64,000 bases of DNA. Origin: Streptomyces aureoverticillatus. GTDB lineage: Bacteria; Actinomycetota; Actinomycetes; Streptomycetales; Streptomycetaceae. The position numbers and the translations under genes were made by a program. Under the pieces are notes generated by a model that saw nothing but the letters and a program-made list of their open reading frames with translations, had not been told where the DNA came from and ran no database searches. Below are positions 41,696 through 49,091 of this stretch, in pieces (position 1 is the stretch's first letter; each line of letters starts with the position of its first letter). Location: positions 124,001 to 188,000 of the forward strand of contig NZ_BMSY01000006.1 of the NCBI RefSeq assembly GCF_014649395.1, given 5' to 3'.

Positions 41696-41710
41696 TTCCA
41701 CTTTGTGGAA
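41696..41710. promoter_or_regulatory. AllR-like operator 1 in the allB promoter
   Basis: TTCCACTTTGTGGAA, a perfect 15-bp palindrome, 13 bp upstream of a plausible -35 TTGACG (41723-41728; AAAACT follows after 17 bp). Another palindrome ACGTAGCTACGT lies at 41664-41675. Confidence 0.7.
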
Positions 41711-41769
41711 ACGTATAGACCCTTGACGGATCCGGGTCCGAGGCGAAAACTCTTCAACAGAACGTTGAA

Positions 41770-41784
41770 TTCCGCTGGCCGGAA
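41770..41784. promoter_or_regulatory. AllR-like operator 2 in the allB leader
   Basis: TTCCGCTGGCCGGAA, again TTCC-N7-GGAA, downstream of the putative -10 and 73 bp before the allB start. Confidence 0.55.
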
Positions 41785-41856
41785 GGTTGGCGGAAGTGAA
41801 GAGGCGAACAGCCGAACAGCGGCGAACAGCCGACAGTCGAACAGAGAGGGGCCGCG

Positions 41857-43194
41857 GTGTCCGGCGAGGAACTGGTGCTGCGCTCGACGCGCGTCATCAC
41901 CCCGGAGGGGACGCGTGCCGCGTCCGTCGTCGTCTCGGACGGCACGATCACGGCGGTGCGCGCGTACGACGCCGCCGTGCCGACGCGCGCCCGCGTCGAG
42001 GACTTCGGCGACGACGTGCTGCTGCCCGGCCTCGTCGACACCCACGTGCACGTCAACGACCCGGGCCGCACCGAGTGGGAGGGCTTCTGGACGGCGACGC
42101 GCGCCGCGGCGGCCGGCGGCATCACGACGCTCGTCGACATGCCCCTCAACTCGCTGCCGCCGACCACGTCGGTCGCCAACCTCCGTACGAAGAAGGAGGT
42201 CGCCGCCGCCAAGGCGCACATCGACGTCGGATTCTGGGGCGGCGCGCTGCCCGACAACGTCAAGGACCTGCGGCCCCTGCACGACGCGGGAGTCTTCGGC
42301 TTCAAGTGCTTCCTCTCGCCCTCGGGCGTGGACGAGTTCCCGGAGCTGACCCAGGATCAACTCGCCGTGTCCATGGGGGAGATCGCCGGATTCGGCGGCC
42401 TGCTCATCGTGCACGCCGAGGACCCGCACGAGCTGGCCGCGGCCCCCGCCAAGGGCGGCCCGCGCTACACGGACTTCCTGCACTCCCGCCCGCGGGTCAG
42501 CGAGGACACCGCGATCGAGGGGCTGATCGCCGTCGCGAAGCGCATCGGCGCCCGCGTCCACGTGCTGCACCTGTCGTCCTCCGACGCGCTGCCGCTGATC
42601 GCCGCCGCCAAGCGCGAGGGCGTCCGCCTCACCGTCGAGACGTGCCCGCACTACCTCACCCTCACGGCCGAGGAAGTCCCCGACGGCGCGAGCGAGTTCA
42701 AGTGCTGCCCGCCCATCCGCGAGGCCGCCAACCAGGACCTGCTGTGGCAGGCGCTCGCCGACGGCACCATCGACTGCGTCGTGACCGACCACTCGCCGTC
42801 CACCGTGGACCTCAAGACGGCCGACTTCGCCACCGCGTGGGGCGGCATCTCCGGGCTCCAGCTCAGCCTGCCCGCCGTGTGGACGGCGGCCCGGGAGCGC
42901 GGGCACACCCTGGAGGACGTCGTGCGGTGGATGTCGACGCACACGGCGGACCTGGTCGGCCTGGCGCAGAAGGGCGCCATCGAGGCCGGCCGCGACGCCG
43001 ACTTCGCGGTCCTCGCGCCCGACGAGACCTTCACCGTGGACCCCGCGCGGCTCCAGCACCGCAACCGCGTCACCGCCTACGCGGGCAAGACCCTCAGCGG
43101 CGTCGTCAAGTCCACCTGGCTGCGCGGCCAACGCATCGTGTCCGACGGCGAATTCACCGAGCCGACGGGCCGACTTCTGGAAAGGAAGAACTGA
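41857..43194 (+). CDS. allB: Allantoinase
   Basis: 445 aa cyclic amidohydrolase that opens allantoin to allantoate. Metal site: DTHVHVNDPG (His about 62 and 64), the carbamylated-lysine region GFKCFLSPSGVDEFPEL, HAEDPHEL, VHVLHLSSSDALP and CVVTDHSPSTVDLKT. GTG 41857 follows GAGAGGGG. First gene of an operon with the allantoicase gene, whose start is 5 bp past this stop. The two AllR-type palindromes flank its promoter. Confidence 0.95.
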   Translation: MSGEELVLRSTRVITPEGTRAASVVVSDGTITAVRAYDAAVPTRARVEDFGDDVLLPGLVDTHVHVNDPGRTEWEGFWTATRAAAAGGITTLVDMPLNSLPPTTSVANLRTKKEVAAAKAHIDVGFWGGALPDNVKDLRPLHDAGVFGFKCFLSPSGVDEFPELTQDQLAVSMGEIAGFGGLLIVHAEDPHELAAAPAKGGPRYTDFLHSRPRVSEDTAIEGLIAVAKRIGARVHVLHLSSSDALPLIAAAKREGVRLTVETCPHYLTLTAEEVPDGASEFKCCPPIREAANQDLLWQALADGTIDCVVTDHSPSTVDLKTADFATAWGGISGLQLSLPAVWTAARERGHTLEDVVRWMSTHTADLVGLAQKGAIEAGRDADFAVLAPDETFTVDPARLQHRNRVTAYAGKTLSGVVKSTWLRGQRIVSDGEFTEPTGRLLERKN

Positions 43195-43199
43195 TCACC

Positions 43200-44321
43200 G
43201 TGACGGCGACACCGATACCCCGCTTCACCGGCGACGCGAACCCCTACGGCGGCGGCGAGCCCTACGCCGACTACCGCACCGCCGACTTCCCCTTCACCCA
43301 GTACGCCAACCTGGCGGACCGCCAGCTCGGGGCCGGTGTCATCGCCGCCAACGACGAGTTCTTCGCGATGCGCGAGAACCTGCTGCTGCCGAACGACGCC
43401 GAGTTCGACCCCGAGCACTTCGGCCACAAGGGCAAGATCATGGACGGCTGGGAGACGCGGCGGCGCCGCGGTGTCTCCGCCGAGCACCCCTGGCCCACCG
43501 AGGACGACCACGACTGGGCGCTCGTCCGGCTCGGCGCGCCCGGCGTCGTCCACGGCATCGTCGTCGACACCGCGCACTTCCGCGGCAACTACCCGCAGGC
43601 CGTCTCCGTCGAGGGCGCCAACGTCGAGGGCTCGCCCACGCCGGACGAGCTCCTCGCGGACGGCGTCAAGTGGACGACTCTCGTCCCGCGCACGGCCGTC
43701 GGCGGCCACGCCGCGAACGGCTTCGCCGTGGACGCGCCGCAGCGGTTCACACACCTGCGCGTCAACCAGCACCCCGACGGCGGGATCGCCCGCCTGCGTG
43801 TGTACGGCGAGGTCGTCGCCGATCCCGCCTGGCTCGCCGCCCTCGGCACCTTCGACGTCGTCGCCCTGGAGAACGGTGGTCAGGTCGAGGACGCCTCCGA
43901 CCGGTTCTACTCACCCGCCACCAACACCATTCAGCCCGGGCGTTCCCGGAAGATGGACGACGGCTGGGAGACCCGGCGGCGGCGCGACCAGGGTCACGAC
44001 TGGATCCGCTACCGCCTCGCCGCGCAGTCCGAGATCCGCGCCCTCGAGATCGACACCGCCTACCTCAAGGGGAACTCCGCCGGGTGGGCCTCCGTGTCCG
44101 TCCGGGACGGGGAGTCCGGCGAGTGGGCCGAGGTCCTGCCCCGGACCCGGCTCCAGCCCGACACCAACCACCGCTTCGTCCTCGACGCGGCGGCCGTCGG
44201 TACGCACGCGCGCGTCGACATCTTCCCCGACGGGGGGATTTCGCGGCTGCGGCTGTACGGGGCCTTGACGGCGTCCGGGGCGGAGGGGCTGACGGCGCGG
44301 TATCGGGAGTTGGGGGGCTGA
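43200..44321 (+). CDS. alc: Allantoicase
   Basis: 373 aa. Hydrolyses allantoate to ureidoglycolate and urea. Two homologous jelly-roll repeats, each with the family signature: KIMDGWETRRRRG (about 80-92) and RKMDDGWETRRRRDQGHDW (about 250-268); VVDTAHFRGNYPQAVSVEGA and EIDTAYLKGNSAGWASV are the paired strands. Full length. GTG 43200, with AAGGAAG 11-12 nt upstream, is the only reasonable start. Co-transcribed with allB. Confidence 0.94.
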   Translation: MTATPIPRFTGDANPYGGGEPYADYRTADFPFTQYANLADRQLGAGVIAANDEFFAMRENLLLPNDAEFDPEHFGHKGKIMDGWETRRRRGVSAEHPWPTEDDHDWALVRLGAPGVVHGIVVDTAHFRGNYPQAVSVEGANVEGSPTPDELLADGVKWTTLVPRTAVGGHAANGFAVDAPQRFTHLRVNQHPDGGIARLRVYGEVVADPAWLAALGTFDVVALENGGQVEDASDRFYSPATNTIQPGRSRKMDDGWETRRRRDQGHDWIRYRLAAQSEIRALEIDTAYLKGNSAGWASVSVRDGESGEWAEVLPRTRLQPDTNHRFVLDAAAVGTHARVDIFPDGGISRLRLYGALTASGAEGLTARYRELGG

Positions 44322-44328
44322 GGCGGGG

Positions 44329-44545
44329 CCCTGCCGGGGGCTTCCCCAATCCCGCCCCTTCCCGTAACCAGGGGGCTCCGCCCCCTGGACCCCCGTATCG
44401 CCGCTTCGCGGCTCGTCCTCAATCGCCGGACGGGCTAAAACCGTGCCGCAGCGGCGAAAGTCTTAGCCCCTCCGGCGTTTGAGGAGCGGGGGTCTGGGGG
44501 CAGAGCCCCCAGTTTCGGGAAGGGGCGGGGTTGGGGGCTACGCAG
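44329..44545. repeat. Intergenic repeat family R2, inverted double copy
   Basis: Left copy CCCGCCCCTTCCCGTAACCA and CCTCAATCGCCGGACGGGCT. Right copy TAGCCCCTCCGGCGTTTGAG and TTTCGGGAAGGGGCGGGGTT. Fills the 235-bp gap after allantoicase and before the SDR stop. Confidence 0.8.
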
Positions 44546-44556
44546 CCGCGAAACAC

Positions 44557-45297
44557 CTACGCCGCATGCCCCCCATCCACAGAGAACTCCGCCCCCGTCA
44601 CATACCCGGCCTCCTCCCCGGCGAGGTAAGCCACCACGGAAGCAACCTCCCCGGCGGAGCCATAGCGGCCGAGCGCCGTCCCGGCGGCCTGCGCCTCGGC
44701 GTAGGGCCCGTCGGCGGGGTTCATGTCGGTGTCGATGGGGCCGGGGTGGACGAGGTTCACCGTGATGCCCCGGTCACCGAGTTCGCGGGCGAGCGCCTTG
44801 GTGAGGCCGATGAGCGCGGCCTTGCTGGTGGCGTACAACGTGCCGCCGGGACCGGGCACCCGCTGGACCATGCAGGAGCCGATGGACACGATGCGCCCGC
44901 CGCGCCCCATCCGCCCGGCCGCCGCCTGAGCGGCCAGGAACGCCCCGCGCACGTTCACGTCGAGCACCCGGTCGACGTCGGCGAGGGCGAGGTCGCCGAC
45001 GGGGCCGAGCACGCCGACGCCGGCGTTGTTCACGAGGATGTCCAGGCCGCCGAGGTCGTCGGCGGCACGCTCCACGGCGCCCGTGGCGTCCCCGGCGTCG
45101 CTCGCGTCGGCCCGGATCGCGAACCCGCGCCGCCCCGTCGACTCGATCTTGGCGACGACCTCACGGGCGGCGTCCTCGCCGTGGACGTAGGTGAACGCCA
45201 CGTCGGCGCCCTCCTGGGCGAGCCGCAGGGCGGTCGCCGCGCCGATGCCGCGGCTGCCGCCGGTGACCAGGGCCGTCTTGCCGACCAGAGAAGACAT
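44557..45297 (-). CDS. Short-chain dehydrogenase/reductase
   Basis: 246 aa classical SDR: TALVTGGSRGIGAATALRLA (NAD(P) binding), LDILVNNAGVGVLGPVGD, Ser in SIGSCMVQRV, and YATSK with catalytic Tyr/Lys, ending SVDGGHAA. Close to 3-oxoacyl-ACP reductase-like enzymes; substrate unknown. ATG 45297 follows GAGGTACGG. Upstream lies a perfect palindrome at 45341-45366, a likely repressor site. A small divergent ORF at 45422 may be its regulator's remnant. Confidence 0.9.
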   Translation of the reverse strand: MSSLVGKTALVTGGSRGIGAATALRLAQEGADVAFTYVHGEDAAREVVAKIESTGRRGFAIRADASDAGDATGAVERAADDLGGLDILVNNAGVGVLGPVGDLALADVDRVLDVNVRGAFLAAQAAAGRMGRGGRIVSIGSCMVQRVPGPGGTLYATSKAALIGLTKALARELGDRGITVNLVHPGPIDTDMNPADGPYAEAQAAGTALGRYGSAGEVASVVAYLAGEEAGYVTGAEFSVDGGHAA

Positions 45298-45340
45298 GTC
45301 CGTACCTCTGTTTCTTCGGGTATCTCGGCGGATCTCTTCA

Positions 45341-45366
45341 GAACCCGCATAAGTGCTTGCGGGTTC
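45341..45366. promoter_or_regulatory. Palindrome upstream of the SDR gene
   Basis: GAACCCGCA, 8-nt loop, TGCGGGTTC; perfect 9-bp arms, 44 bp upstream of the SDR start. Likely operator. The inner TAAGTGCT is asymmetrical. Confidence 0.55.
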
Positions 45367-45421
45367 AATGAAAGCCGCGCACGCGGCGGGCGGCTGGCGG
45401 TAAACGGACGCGGAGGCCGAG

Positions 45422-45595
45422 GTGACCGACCCCGCCGACTCCATCGCCTCCCGCCTCAACTCCCTGCCCACGTACGTCGCGTGTGGGCCGTCCGGAATAC
45501 GGGAGTTACTGGAGCGAAAGCGCAGTGAAGGGACACGCGTGCGACGTGAGGAGCCCGGGGAGGCGGTTAACTTCCGGAAAATTCGGCGCACTTGA
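45422..45595 (+). CDS. Small divergent ORF, 57 aa, unknown
   Basis: GTG 45422 has a perfect GGAGG 5 nt upstream. The predicted product starts VTDPADSIASRLNSLPTYVA and ends FRKIRRT; basic, no signal peptide or recognisable domain. One TTA codon (45506-45508). SDR genes with an upstream palindrome usually have a divergent TetR or HxlR regulator here, so this may be a relic of one, or a chance frame. No homologue can be named. Confidence 0.35.
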   Translation: MTDPADSIASRLNSLPTYVACGPSGIRELLERKRSEGTRVRREEPGEAVNFRKIRRT

Positions 45596-45634
45596 CGTTG
45601 ACACAACAACCTCTACGCGCGTCATCCTGGGGTC

Positions 45635-46075
45635 ATGCGAATCCCCCCACGGATCATCAGTGTCACTGCCCTCGCCGCCGCCCTGCTCGTCGGCGGCTCC
45701 GTCACGGGCGCCGCGAACGCCGCCCCCCAGAAGACCGCGGCCCCCCACTCGGTCGCGGCCTCCGTCCCGGCCGCCTTCTCGGCCGCCGCCGTCGGCGACA
45801 TCTGCTACTCCGCCCTGCCGTCCCAGGCGCACGACACCCTCGACCTGATCGAGCAGGGCGGCCCCTACCCGTACCCGCAGGACGGCACCGTCTTCCAGAA
45901 CCGGGAAGGCATCCTGCCGCAGCAGAGCAACGGCTACTACCACGAGTACACCGTCAAGACGCCCGGCTCCCCGGACCGTGGTGCCCGCCGCGTCGTCACC
46001 GGTGACGCCCAGCAGGAGGACTACTACACCGCCGACCACTACCGGTCGTTCGACCTCGTCGACTACGACTGCTGA
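45635..46075 (+). CDS. Secreted guanyl-specific ribonuclease (RNase Sa type)
   Basis: 146 aa. Signal peptide about 1-30 (ALLVGGSVTGAANA). The mature part is close to RNase Sa of S. aureofaciens: DICYSALPSQAHDTLDLI, GGPYPYPQDGTVFQNREGIL, GYYHEYTVKTPG. Catalytic Glu104, Arg119 and His135 correspond to RNase Sa Glu54, Arg69 and His85; Cys57 and Cys146 form the known disulfide. Cleaves RNA 3' of G, outside the cell. ATG 45635 follows a TTGACG/TACGCG promoter at 45592-45619. No barstar-like inhibitor gene is adjacent. Confidence 0.95.
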   Translation: MRIPPRIISVTALAAALLVGGSVTGAANAAPQKTAAPHSVAASVPAAFSAAAVGDICYSALPSQAHDTLDLIEQGGPYPYPQDGTVFQNREGILPQQSNGYYHEYTVKTPGSPDRGARRVVTGDAQQEDYYTADHYRSFDLVDYDC

Positions 46076-46111
46076 GCCGACTACGACCGCTGAGCCGCGA
46101 GCGGGCCGGGC

Positions 46112-46318
46112 TCAGCCCGACCTGCGGCTCTCCGCCGCGGCGAACAGGGCGAAGGCCAGCACGATGAGCGCGATGCTCAGGTAGAGCTCGTAACCGTCGG
46201 CGAAAGGCAGATGCTGCACCACGCCCCAGCCGCGCAGCCGGCCGGTGAGCTCGTGCACCAGGCCCGCCGCACCCTGGATCAGCAGGATCAGACCCAGACC
46301 CTCGAGAAGCTGTTTCAT
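46112..46318 (-). CDS. Small two-helix membrane protein
   Basis: 68 aa from ATG 46318 (GAGG upstream). Two hydrophobic segments (LLEGLGLILLIQGAAGLVH and LYLSIALIVLAFALFAAAE) separated by a loop HELTGRLRGWGVVQHLPFAD. Small actinobacterial integral membrane protein of unknown role. Converges with the RNase gene. Confidence 0.72.
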   Translation of the reverse strand: MKQLLEGLGLILLIQGAAGLVHELTGRLRGWGVVQHLPFADGYELYLSIALIVLAFALFAAAESRRSG

Positions 46319-46500
46319 GGCACAAGAGCCTCGCCCCGTGGACCCCCCACGCACATCGGCCACGGGGCGCGGCCCTGTCCGCCGCAAGGCCCTGTCGGGC
46401 GTGCGCCCGGATCTCCCAAAGTCTGCCGTGCCCCGACTTTCGTCGATGATCACGGTCGGAGGGCGGGCGGCGGGCCCCGCGGTGCGTAGATTTGTCGATT

Positions 46501-47763
46501 GTGAAGAGTCGTACGGAGGCAGCGGACGGGGCCGGGGCGGACCCGGTGACCCGCAGGCAGTGGTTCCTGCCGTCGGCCGTCGCCGCCGAGCTCGACCCGG
46601 ACCAGGTCACGGGCAGGACGGGCCGGCACAAGCGGACCGTGCGCGACTGGCTCGTCGACTTCACCTGCTTCCTGGGCGCCGTCTTCCTCGGCCTGATCAT
46701 CGCCGGCGAGGTGGCGCACGACCCCGCCGTCTCCGAGGACTGGGCCGCGCTCGACCACCTGCTCGGCGCGCTGGCCTGCGCCGCCGTGTGGGTGCGCAGG
46801 CGCTGGCCGGTGGGGTTCGCCGCCGCGATGCTCGCCGTCAGCCTGCTGTCGAACACCGCGGGCGGCGCCGCGCTCGTCGCCTATTTCACGCTCGCCGTGC
46901 ACCGCCCGTGGAAGTACTCCGCGTGGTTCGGCGGCCTGGCCATGGCGCTGACGATCCCCTTCTACTGGTGGCGCCCCGACCCGGAACTGCCCTACGCGGT
47001 TTCCGTGGCGCTGACCTCGCTGTTCATCGCCACCGCGCTCGCCTGGGGCATGTTCGTGCGCTCCCGGCGCCAGCTCCTGCTCGCCCTGCGCGACCGCGCC
47101 CGGCGCGCCGAGAGCGAGGCCGCGCTGCGCGCCGAGAAGGCCCAGCAGCTCGCCCGCGACGCCATCGCCCGCGAGATGCACGACGTCCTCGCCCACCGGC
47201 TCACGCTGCTCAGCGTGCACGCGGGCGCGCTCGAGTTCCGGCCCGACGCGCCCCGCGAGGAGATCGCCCGCGCGGCCGGGGTCATCCGGGAGAGCGCGCA
47301 CGAGGCGCTGCAGGACCTGCGGCAGGTCATCGGGGTGCTGCGGGGCGGCGACGCGGATACGTCGGGGCGGCCGCAACCCACGCTCGCCGCCCTGGACACC
47401 CTCGTCGCCGAGTCCCGCGAAGCCGGCATGAAGGTCGTCCTCGACCTGCGCGTGACCGACCCGGAATCGGTGCCCGCGGCGGTCGGCCGCACCGCGTACC
47501 GCATCGTCCAGGAAGGACTGACCAACGCCCGCAAGCACGCGCCCGGCGCCGAGGTCACCGTCACCGTCGCGGGCGTGCGGGGCGAGGGCCTGACGCTGTC
47601 CGTCCGCAACCCGGCGCCCCCCGGCGACGTACCGAAGGTGCCCGGTTCCGGGCAGGGCCTCATCGGGCTCACCGAACGCGCCTCCCTCGCGGGCGGCCGG
47701 CTCAGCCACGGCGGCGGGCCCGGCGGAAGCTTCACGGTCGAGGCGTGGCTGCCGTGGGGGTGA
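46501..47763 (+). CDS. Two-component sensor histidine kinase (NarL/HisKA_3 family)
   Basis: 420 aa. Hydrophilic N-terminus, four to five hydrophobic segments between about 55 and 190, then HisKA_3: AIAREMHDVLAHRLTLLSVHAGALEF with the phospho-accepting His near residue 225. The HATPase has AVGRTAYRIVQEGLTNARKHAPG (N box) and GQGLIGLTERASLAGG. GTG 46501 lacks a ribosome site, but TAGATT lies 8 nt upstream, so the mRNA may be leaderless; TTG 46492 is an alternative. Its partner regulator (50413) is separated from it by two membrane-anchored proteins. Confidence 0.88.
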   Translation: MKSRTEAADGAGADPVTRRQWFLPSAVAAELDPDQVTGRTGRHKRTVRDWLVDFTCFLGAVFLGLIIAGEVAHDPAVSEDWAALDHLLGALACAAVWVRRRWPVGFAAAMLAVSLLSNTAGGAALVAYFTLAVHRPWKYSAWFGGLAMALTIPFYWWRPDPELPYAVSVALTSLFIATALAWGMFVRSRRQLLLALRDRARRAESEAALRAEKAQQLARDAIAREMHDVLAHRLTLLSVHAGALEFRPDAPREEIARAAGVIRESAHEALQDLRQVIGVLRGGDADTSGRPQPTLAALDTLVAESREAGMKVVLDLRVTDPESVPAAVGRTAYRIVQEGLTNARKHAPGAEVTVTVAGVRGEGLTLSVRNPAPPGDVPKVPGSGQGLIGLTERASLAGGRLSHGGGPGGSFTVEAWLPWG

Positions 47764-47840
47764 CCTCCAGGGCAGCCTGGTGACTTCGCTTACGCACACC
47801 TTATGTACGATCAGCCGCCACACACAGAGAGGCGGAGATC

Positions 47841-49091
47841 GTGACGGGGGAGAGCCCAACGGGCGCGTCCGGCGGTGCGCCGGAGGACATACCGGGTGGC
47901 CCGAAGGGCATACCAGGCAATTCCGGGGCCCAACGGCTGGTACGGGCAAGGCGGTTGGTCAGGACGCGGCGAGGAGGCACGGCAGTCGGCCTCGTGGTCG
48001 CGCTGCTCGCCGGCGGGGTCGGCACCTGGGCCACGGACACCTGGCCCTTCGACGGTCGCGACCGCTACTGCTGGGGTGCCTGGGAGGAGGACAGCGGGCC
48101 CGGCATCCTCGGCGAGGAGGGCTTCGAGGGCGAGGACGGCCGCAGCCGTACGTCCTCGGGGACCCCACCGACGTCCGGCGGGGCGCGCGGCGAGTGCCGT
48201 CTCTCGGTCGCCTCGAGCCACACGTACAGCGACGGCGACAAGGACCGGCAGGACACCACCGTCACGGTGAAGTACGGTCCCGCGCCCAAACCCGCCGCCG
48301 ACCGCGTCACCTGGCTCGGCGGCTACCTGAAGGGCCGCGCGATGCCCCTGCCCGACGGGCTGCCCGGCGTCGCCGACGGCAGCCACGGCCTGCTCGTGCT
48401 GCCCAAGCGGTGCGACACCCGCGACGGGCGGCCGACCGCCGTCACCCTTGACGCCCGCGAGGCGCTGGACGCGGACGATCCGCTGCCCGACGCCCCCCGG
48501 CTCGGCGGCTCCCAGGCCGTCGCCGAACTCCTGGTGGCCGCCGCCAACAAGGGGATGGAGGCCGCCGGTTGCGACGGCGGGAAGCCGCTGCGCGTCAGCG
48601 GTCCGGTGCCGACGCTGCCCGAGCGCGAGGAGAGCTTCCCCAGCGGACCCGTCTGCCGCATCCCGGGCCTCGACGTCGAGTCCGACCTCGACAAGGAGAC
48701 CGCGATGCGCCTGAACTACCAGGTCGGCCCGGTCACCGACGACCTGCAGTCCTGCTCCGCCGAGATCGGCCGCTCCCTGCGGCTCGGTGAGCGCGAGGAC
48801 ACGCACCTCTTCGACGCCGTGATGGTGCGCGAGCCCCGGATCGCGGCGGTCCTCGACGGCGCGGCGGGCACCAAGGCGCCCGGGAAGGGCTGGCGGGGCA
48901 CCGGAACCTTCGCCTCCGACCACCGGTTCGTGCGGGCCGGGTGTGCCGGACGGCCCACGTCCTTCCTGATGCTCGGCACGCCGACCGGGGCCACGTCCGA
49001 CTACTTCGCCACGTTCACCAACGCGGTGGCGCGGCGCCTGGGCTGCGCACCGGTCGCGCCGGCCGCCGACGCGGAGGGGAGCCGTCGATGA
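47841..49091 (+). CDS. Membrane-anchored extracellular protein between kinase and regulator (1)
   Basis: 416 aa. GTG 47841 follows GGCGGAG. A short cytoplasmic arm (about 1-45, basic near the end), one hydrophobic helix GTAVGLVVALLAGGVGTWAT, then an extracellular domain with RYCWGAWEEDSGPGILG, GECRLSV, LPKRCDTRDG, AAGCDGGKPLRVSG, VCRIPGL and a final VRAGCAGRPTSFLML...RRLGCAPV. Six or more cysteines suggest disulfides. Resembles the following gene in layout (CWGA start, GC-containing end). No enzyme motif; ligand-binding or signalling role is inferred from context. Confidence 0.75.
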   Translation: MTGESPTGASGGAPEDIPGGPKGIPGNSGAQRLVRARRLVRTRRGGTAVGLVVALLAGGVGTWATDTWPFDGRDRYCWGAWEEDSGPGILGEEGFEGEDGRSRTSSGTPPTSGGARGECRLSVASSHTYSDGDKDRQDTTVTVKYGPAPKPAADRVTWLGGYLKGRAMPLPDGLPGVADGSHGLLVLPKRCDTRDGRPTAVTLDAREALDADDPLPDAPRLGGSQAVAELLVAAANKGMEAAGCDGGKPLRVSGPVPTLPEREESFPSGPVCRIPGLDVESDLDKETAMRLNYQVGPVTDDLQSCSAEIGRSLRLGEREDTHLFDAVMVREPRIAAVLDGAAGTKAPGKGWRGTGTFASDHRFVRAGCAGRPTSFLMLGTPTGATSDYFATFTNAVARRLGCAPVAPAADAEGSRR

